Origin: Actinomycetota bacterium
Lineage (GTDB): Bacteria > Actinomycetota > Coriobacteriia > Anaerosomatales > JAENZW01
NCBI GenBank assembly: GCA_016841065.1
Contig: JAENZW010000004.1
Span: forward strand, 1 to 54,197
Length of the DNA stretch: 54,197 nt
Direction: 5' to 3'
Shown in pieces: positions 49,970-54,197 of the stretch; within the stretch, counting starts at the first letter, position 1, and each line of letters begins with the position of its first letter. Made by a program: the position numbers and the translations under genes. The notes below the pieces were generated by a model that saw nothing but the letters and a program-made list of their open reading frames with translations, had not been told where the DNA came from and searched no databases.

Positions 49970-51462
49970 GCATCCCACGCGAGGACCTCATCATGTTGGT
50001 ACCGCTCATGTCCGCCTTCGCGACCGCGGTCGTTGCTCTCGTGGTCGATGCCTTTGGCAAGCGCAAGGCTTCGGTAGGCCTGGCCATTGTGGGACTGGCA
50101 GCTGGCGGCGCATACGGCATCGTGCTTGGCGTGCGTGAGGATCCGAGACTCGTGGCGGATCTCTTCGCCTCCGGTGGAGGCTACTCCGCGATCTCGGGCT
50201 ACATGCTCTTGCTGGGCGCGCTCGCCCTCCTGGGTGGCTGGAACTGGTTCACAGCGAGCCCGCTCGGCGGCGGCGCGGCGGTGCTCATCGCATTCGTGTG
50301 CGGTGCGTCCGTCGGTCTTGCCACTTCGCTCGACCTATTCATCATGATCATCTGCCTCGAAGCACTTGCGATCTGCGGCTACGCATTGACCTCGCAGGCG
50401 CGCAGCGCACGCTCTGCCGAAGCTGCGGTCAAGTACGTCATCCAGGGTTCCGTGGCTACGGGACTCCTTTTGCTCGGCTTCGCCATCCTATACGGCGTCT
50501 ATGTCGCGCGAACCGGGTTGTACGACACCGGTGTCGCACGTGGGGCCGGCGCGCCCGAGCCGGCACTCGCGGCACTCGGTCTGATCGTCGGTGCGTTCGC
50601 GTACAAGCTCGGCGCGTTCCCGTTCCACTCGTGGGCGCCGGACGCCTTCGAGACGGCACCTCCGGCCTCTGCCGCTGTCATGTCGAGCGTGCCGAAGATC
50701 GCTGCCGTCGTCGCGTCGATTCTCGTGTTCGGAATAGCGTTCGGAGCCGCCGACACGGGACGACTACCGGTGCTCTGGATGGTTCTCGCGGCGGGTTCGA
50801 TCATCTTCGGAAACCTCGTGGCGCTCAAGCAGACCTCATACACGCGCATGCTCGGCTACTCGGGCGTCGCGCAGATTGGCTACGTCCTGGTGGGGCTTGC
50901 TGCGCCGTCAGCTGCGTGGACGACAAGCGCGCTACTCGTACTCGTATGCGCCTATGGACTTGCCGCCGCGTGTGCGTTCCTGGGAGCCGAGGCGGCACGA
51001 GTCGCCCGGCCGGGCTGGGACCGGTCGATAGCCGGCTTGGCGGGGCTTGGTCGGGAGCGGCCGGTTCTGGGGTTGAGCATGGCTGTTGCGATGTTCTCGC
51101 TGACAGGAATGCCGCTGACCGCCGGCTTCTGGGGCAAGTTCGGTGTGTTCGGCGCGGCTCTTGTGGATGACTCGCACTGGTTGGTCGGAATCGCGGTGCT
51201 CGGCATCGTCGGTTCGGTCGTTTCATTCGGCTACTACGGGGGAGTGTTGAAGGCGCTGTTCTTCGATTCACCGGAGGACGCTCCTGAGGATGCCCTCGTT
51301 GCCGACGAGTTGGGAGCGGACTCCGAGGAACCCTCGCGATTCTCGGCGATGCCCGCGATTCTCGCGAGCGCTCTTGCCGCCGTAGCCATCCTAGCAGTGG
51401 GTATCGCACCCGCTTTTCGCGGGCTCGAGTGGCTCTACGAGCTGCTGAACGTACTCGGCTAG
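49966..51462 (+). CDS. nuoN: NADH-quinone oxidoreductase subunit N
   Basis: 498 residues, the third antiporter-like subunit. Signatures: SLDLFIMIICLEALAICGYAL, KLGAFPFHSWAPDAFETAPPASAAVMSSVPK and MLGYSGVAQIGYVL. A polar acidic loop (about 435-455) precedes the last helix. GTG start at 49966 with GGAGGTGGG upstream. It is the last gene of the 11-gene operon; no clear hairpin terminator follows before the next promoter at 51499. Confidence 0.95.
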   Translation: MSIPREDLIMLVPLMSAFATAVVALVVDAFGKRKASVGLAIVGLAAGGAYGIVLGVREDPRLVADLFASGGGYSAISGYMLLLGALALLGGWNWFTASPLGGGAAVLIAFVCGASVGLATSLDLFIMIICLEALAICGYALTSQARSARSAEAAVKYVIQGSVATGLLLLGFAILYGVYVARTGLYDTGVARGAGAPEPALAALGLIVGAFAYKLGAFPFHSWAPDAFETAPPASAAVMSSVPKIAAVVASILVFGIAFGAADTGRLPVLWMVLAAGSIIFGNLVALKQTSYTRMLGYSGVAQIGYVLVGLAAPSAAWTTSALLVLVCAYGLAAACAFLGAEAARVARPGWDRSIAGLAGLGRERPVLGLSMAVAMFSLTGMPLTAGFWGKFGVFGAALVDDSHWLVGIAVLGIVGSVVSFGYYGGVLKALFFDSPEDAPEDALVADELGADSEEPSRFSAMPAILASALAAVAILAVGIAPAFRGLEWLYELLNVLG

Positions 51463-51498
51463 GACACAGCCCAAAAGAGAAGAATTTCACAATAACCC

Positions 51499-51527
51499 TT
51501 GATTCGTGGCTATTCGGCTCGTACAAT
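51499..51527 (+). promoter_or_regulatory. strong sigma-70 promoter before a structured region
   Basis: TTGATT (51499-51504), 17-base spacer, TACAAT (51522-51527). The predicted start near 51534 is immediately followed by a tetraloop hairpin. Confidence 0.75.
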
Positions 51528-51533
51528 TCGTCT

Positions 51534-51712
51534 TAAGTTGCATGCAAATGCAACCCCTTACCCCTGAGCCTCAAGGTGCCGGCCTTGGGGCTCCCCCATT
51601 TCTCGGGGTCGTTTGCGGGCGGCAAGTGGGGCTCCTGAAACACGGTCAGCCGGTTCTGTTGAGTGTGACGGATGAACCGAAGGCATGCTGTTAGACCGCT
51701 GGACGTTTCAGG
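51534..51712 (+). ncRNA. candidate structured RNA or riboswitch-like leader
   Basis: Three nested structures occur without a credible reading frame. GTTGCAT/ATGCAAC (51537-51554) closes a GCAA tetraloop. GAGCCTCAAGG (51566-51576) pairs with CCTTGGGGCTC (51583-51593). A longer element pairs CCTGAAAC (51634-51641) with GTTTCAGG (51705-51712), CGGTC (51643-51647) with GACCG (51694-51698), GCC (51649-51651) with GGC (51682-51684) and GGTTC (51652-51656) with GAACC (51674-51678). I do not recognise it as 6S, tmRNA, SRP RNA or a known riboswitch class. It could be a free RNA or a leader controlling the FlgM-like, YggT-like and pilB genes. Confidence 0.5.
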
Positions 51713-51751
51713 ATTAAGTCGGCTCAATATGCGGCCGATATCTCCTCCAGA

Positions 51752-52015
51752 ATGATTATCTCTGACGAGCAGGTACGACTAGCTGTCGAATACCTGCAGA
51801 CGACAAAGTGCGGCACCGGAACTGTCGGATGTCACCCCGACGAACCACTTGCTCCCGCCCTTATGGCTCGGGTTCGGTCGGCACTGTCATCCGTTCCTGA
51901 ACTCCGTGACGATCGGATCGCGCACGCACGCGCTCTGATGGCGGGCTCAGGGCCGAGCGGGGCAGAGGTGGCCGACAAGATCATCGGCCGGGCGATATCT
52001 GACTCTCTCCGGTAG
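51752..52015 (+). CDS. small FlgM-like protein (possible anti-sigma factor)
   Basis: 87 residues. The C-terminal half, VPELRDDRIAHARALMAGSGPSGAEVADKIIGRAISD, has the layout of the FlgM sigma-28-binding helices (VRxDRVxxxRxxI-x-G-x-Y-x-xAxEVAxxI). The N-terminal half carries two Cys and no known motif. No flagellar gene is seen nearby; the downstream gene is a pilus ATPase, so it may regulate another sigma factor or be a derived homologue. No good ribosome-binding site precedes the ATG. The family call is by pattern only. Confidence 0.5.
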   Translation: MIISDEQVRLAVEYLQTTKCGTGTVGCHPDEPLAPALMARVRSALSSVPELRDDRIAHARALMAGSGPSGAEVADKIIGRAISDSLR

Positions 52016-52026
52016 CCGCTTTCCTG

Positions 52027-52043
52027 TGGCGCTTCGGGCGCCA
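52027..52043 (+). terminator. short hairpin after the FlgM-like gene
   Basis: TGGCGC (52027-52032) and GCGCCA (52038-52043) around TTCGG, followed by TCTCTTC. A weak intrinsic terminator at best. Confidence 0.4.
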
Positions 52044-52169
52044 TCTCTTCGCATACCCCTCAATGCGCCGTGCCGAGCACGTCGACCGGTGGCGTCCGCG
52101 CGCATTTTACCTGCATAATGGCTCTCGAGGACAAACGAAGGAGCCTTGGCGAACACACGCGGGAGTGAT

Positions 52170-52460
52170 GTGACAGTGAGCGCGAGTCCGGTTCGTTCGG
52201 TCATCACCATCTTCATGAATCTGCTGATCCTCCTGTCAGTCCTGCTGGTGGTGCGCATGGTCGTGCTCTTCTTCGGCGCGCTTGACGCGCAGTCGTGGGG
52301 ACAGGCGATCGTGAAGGTCTCGAATCTAACGGTAGTCCCGTTCGGTGTCGAAGACGTGGTCACGCAGTTCGGAGGAGTCTTCGACGTGGACGCGGGACTG
52401 ACGGTCGCCGTGTTCCTGCTCGGCGAATGGGCGCTCAATACAGCCAGAGGCCGCGCGTAG
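52170..52460 (+). CDS. YggT-like small membrane protein
   Basis: About 96 residues with two hydrophobic helices: SVITIFMNLLILLSVLLVVRMVVLFFG and the C-terminal DVDAGLTVAVFLLGEWAL. Between them is a polar loop ending VPFGVEDVVTQFGGVFDVDA, which resembles the P-x-GxxD turn of YggT proteins, a family tied to division and membrane organisation. The GTG at 52170 is preceded by GGGAG; a TTG at 52146 with AAGGAG only two bases away is the alternative. pilB follows after 30 bases, so they are likely co-transcribed. Confidence 0.55.
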   Translation: MTVSASPVRSVITIFMNLLILLSVLLVVRMVVLFFGALDAQSWGQAIVKVSNLTVVPFGVEDVVTQFGGVFDVDAGLTVAVFLLGEWALNTARGRA

Positions 52461-52490
52461 CGATTTGGCGCTGCCGGAGGGAGAGAGTCT

Positions 52491-54155
52491 GTGACATATA
52501 CCCGCGAGCGGCTCGGGGAGATCCTCATAAAGGCCGACCTCATCACTGAAGAACAGTTGAAGGAGGTCCTCCTGGCGCAGAAGCTGGAGGGCGGCAAACT
52601 CGGGGAACTTCTCGTCAAGAAGCTTGTGATCGGCGAGGACGAACTTGCCGAGATTCTGGCCCACCAGAAGGGCCTGCAGCACGTCAACCTCGCCTCGTAT
52701 CCGATCGATCGCGCTGCCGTGGCGCTGCTATCAGAGCGCTTCGCGGAGCGGAGACACGTCATTGGAATCGCATTCGAGGACGAGCGCTTGGTGCTTGCGA
52801 TGTCGGATCCGCTGGACATCGAAACCGTCGACGACGTTGAGATGCGCACCGGCTACAAGGTGACGCCGGTCGTAGCCAGCAGCACTCAGATTGACTACGC
52901 GGTCGCGAAGTACCTACTGTCATCCGATGTGCTGGCCGAAGTTGTCCAGTCGGTTGAGGATCTTGCGCCCGACGAGACTGACGTGATCGCCGGTGAAGAT
53001 GTGCCGGTAGTGCGTCTCGTGAATCAGTTGATTCGCGAGGCGGTGCACGCCAATGCGAGCGACATCCACGTTGAGCCTCAGCGTACGGAAGTCCTCGTGC
53101 GATATCGGGTCGACGGCGTTATGCAGGAGGCCATGCGAGTCCCGAAAGCCGCCAAGGCCGGGATGATCAGCCGGTTGAAGATCATGGCTGACATGGACAT
53201 CGCTGAACGTCGCAGGCCGCAGGACGGCCGTATCGCAGTGATGGTCGATGGTCGTTCGGTAGATATCCGAGTCGCTTCGCTACCGACGCCCTGGGGCGAG
53301 GCGATCATGCTGCGCCTTCTCGGTTCCGAGCTTGCATTCCGGACGATGGACGAGCTCGGTCTCGGCATTGAGAACTCGCGCACGGTACAGCGCCTGCTGA
53401 AGCGACCGTACGGCGCGATCTTCCTCGCGGGCCCTACGGGCTCCGGCAAATCGACGACGCTATACGCTCTGCTCCAGTCGATCAACGATCCGACTCGGAA
53501 GATCATCACGGTGGAAGACCCGATCGAGTATCAAATGAACGGCGTGACCCAGATGGCAGTCAATGCCAAGATCGGACTGACGTTCGCGAGTGGGTTGAGA
53601 ACCATCCTGCGATCTGACCCCGACATAGTGATGGTCGGTGAAGTCCGCGATCCCGAGACTGCAGAGATCGCGGTGCGCTCTGCGCTGACTGGCCATCTGG
53701 TCCTGTCGTCGATTCATACGAATGATGCACCGTCGGCACTCACCCGTCTCACCGACATGGGTGTCCCGCCGTACATCACATCCTCAGCTGTGGCGGGAGT
53801 GGTTGCCCAGCGCCTGGTGCGTGTGTTGTGCGAGACGTGCAAGAAGCCGGTCAAGGTGCCCGGTTCGAAATTGATAGCGGCGGGATTCGAAGCGTCCGAG
53901 GCCACGAAGGTGACTATCTACGGGCCCGCTGGCTGCGACGATTGTGCCCACACCGGGTACAAGGGTCGCATCGGGCTGTTCGAGGTCATGGCTATAGACG
54001 ATGACATCGTGACGCACTTCCTGGAGAGAGAGCCTGCAGAGGCGCTTCGGGAGATCGCACTGGCATCCGGCATGATTCCTCTTCGGCGCGACGCGCTCGA
54101 CAAGGTGGCGGCGGGTACCACGTCGCTCGAGGAAATCGATCGGGTGGTGGTCTGA
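52491..54155 (+). CDS. pilB: type IV pilus assembly ATPase PilB (GspE family)
   Basis: Powers pilin polymerisation at the inner membrane. 554 residues. An N-terminal MshEN/T2SSE domain (1-150, starting RLGEILIKADLITEEQL) is followed by the N2 and ATPase domains. Walker A GPTGSGKST lies at 314-322; the Asp box and Walker B are in LRSDPDIVMVGEVRDPETAEIA, and the His box in GHLVLSSIHTNDAPSALTRL. The tetracysteine zinc motif C447-x2-C450...C482-x2-C485 marks PilB/GspE and excludes PilT. GTG start follows GGAGGGAGAG. Further pilus genes would be expected downstream of the window. Confidence 0.95.
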   Translation: MTYTRERLGEILIKADLITEEQLKEVLLAQKLEGGKLGELLVKKLVIGEDELAEILAHQKGLQHVNLASYPIDRAAVALLSERFAERRHVIGIAFEDERLVLAMSDPLDIETVDDVEMRTGYKVTPVVASSTQIDYAVAKYLLSSDVLAEVVQSVEDLAPDETDVIAGEDVPVVRLVNQLIREAVHANASDIHVEPQRTEVLVRYRVDGVMQEAMRVPKAAKAGMISRLKIMADMDIAERRRPQDGRIAVMVDGRSVDIRVASLPTPWGEAIMLRLLGSELAFRTMDELGLGIENSRTVQRLLKRPYGAIFLAGPTGSGKSTTLYALLQSINDPTRKIITVEDPIEYQMNGVTQMAVNAKIGLTFASGLRTILRSDPDIVMVGEVRDPETAEIAVRSALTGHLVLSSIHTNDAPSALTRLTDMGVPPYITSSAVAGVVAQRLVRVLCETCKKPVKVPGSKLIAAGFEASEATKVTIYGPAGCDDCAHTGYKGRIGLFEVMAIDDDIVTHFLEREPAEALREIALASGMIPLRRDALDKVAAGTTSLEEIDRVVV

Positions 54156-54197
54156 GTGGCTGCGCGCAACCCGCGCGCGATTGTGCTCGTGCTCGAC
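54156..54197 (+). CDS. start of an unidentified gene (partial)
   Basis: A GTG directly after the pilB stop opens a frame of 14 codons (MAARNPRAIVLVLD) that runs off the window. It begins with a beta-strand-like hydrophobic run, and position suggests a pilus-related gene, but nothing more can be said. Confidence 0.4.
   Translation, partial: MAARNPRAIVLVLD

Noticed and set aside
51506-51694. 62-codon frame over the structured region after nuoN
   Set aside because: It begins between the promoter elements at 51499-51527, before the predicted transcript start, and the region is better explained by paired stems.

Overview
The window is 54 kb of high-G+C DNA. GTG starts are frequent, many genes overlap by 1-4 bases, and genes are packed in long operons. 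The gene set points to an anaerobic Gram-positive actinobacterium: a dgt-dnaG-rpoD macromolecular synthesis neighbourhood, a membrane pyrophosphatase, a PASTA-containing amidase, an LCP-like protein, TagA/CpsF-type and undecaprenyl-phosphate sugar transferases, a multihaem cytochrome and type IV pilus ATPase. A Coriobacteriia/Anaerosomatales-like lineage would fit, but this is inference; no rRNA gene is present.

Layout. 1-7,186: end of a dGTPase, a methyltransferase, hppA, dnaG, rpoD and two tRNA genes (Asn, and one with a CAU anticodon). 7,196-21,628: cell-wall and exopolysaccharide genes, namely amidase, degenerate LCP-like protein, a secreted unknown, a Wzz/BY-kinase, flippase, polymerase, GT4 glycosyltransferase, CapK-like adenylate-forming enzyme, a two-domain oxidoreductase, an alpha/alpha-toroid protein and two left-handed beta-helix acetyltransferases. 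21,703-33,423: one minus-strand gene for a secreted protein of about 3,906 residues made of an NHL propeller and 37 repeat modules, with a perfect 1,018-bp internal duplication. 33,624-36,869: TagA/CpsF transferase, initiating sugar transferase and GalE, which complete the polysaccharide locus around the giant gene. 36,896-39,999: tRNA-Val, a heptahaem cytochrome c and a disulfide oxidoreductase. 40,143-51,462: an 11-gene respiratory complex I operon with a strong promoter and a palindromic operator. 51,499-54,197: a promoter and candidate structured RNA, then FlgM-like, YggT-like and PilB genes.

The most striking item is the complex I operon. It has nuoABCDHIJKLMN but no nuoE, F or G. Its nuoI position holds a 690-residue protein in which the NuoI N-terminal segment and the NuoI two-[4Fe-4S] C-terminus are separated by a complete GltD-like FAD/NAD(P)H oxidoreductase. 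The insertion would give an 11-subunit complex its own pyridine-nucleotide input module. The pyrophosphatase, complex I, cytochrome and disulfide reductase together describe an energy-limited redox metabolism. The polysaccharide genes, giant secreted protein and pilus ATPase describe the cell surface.
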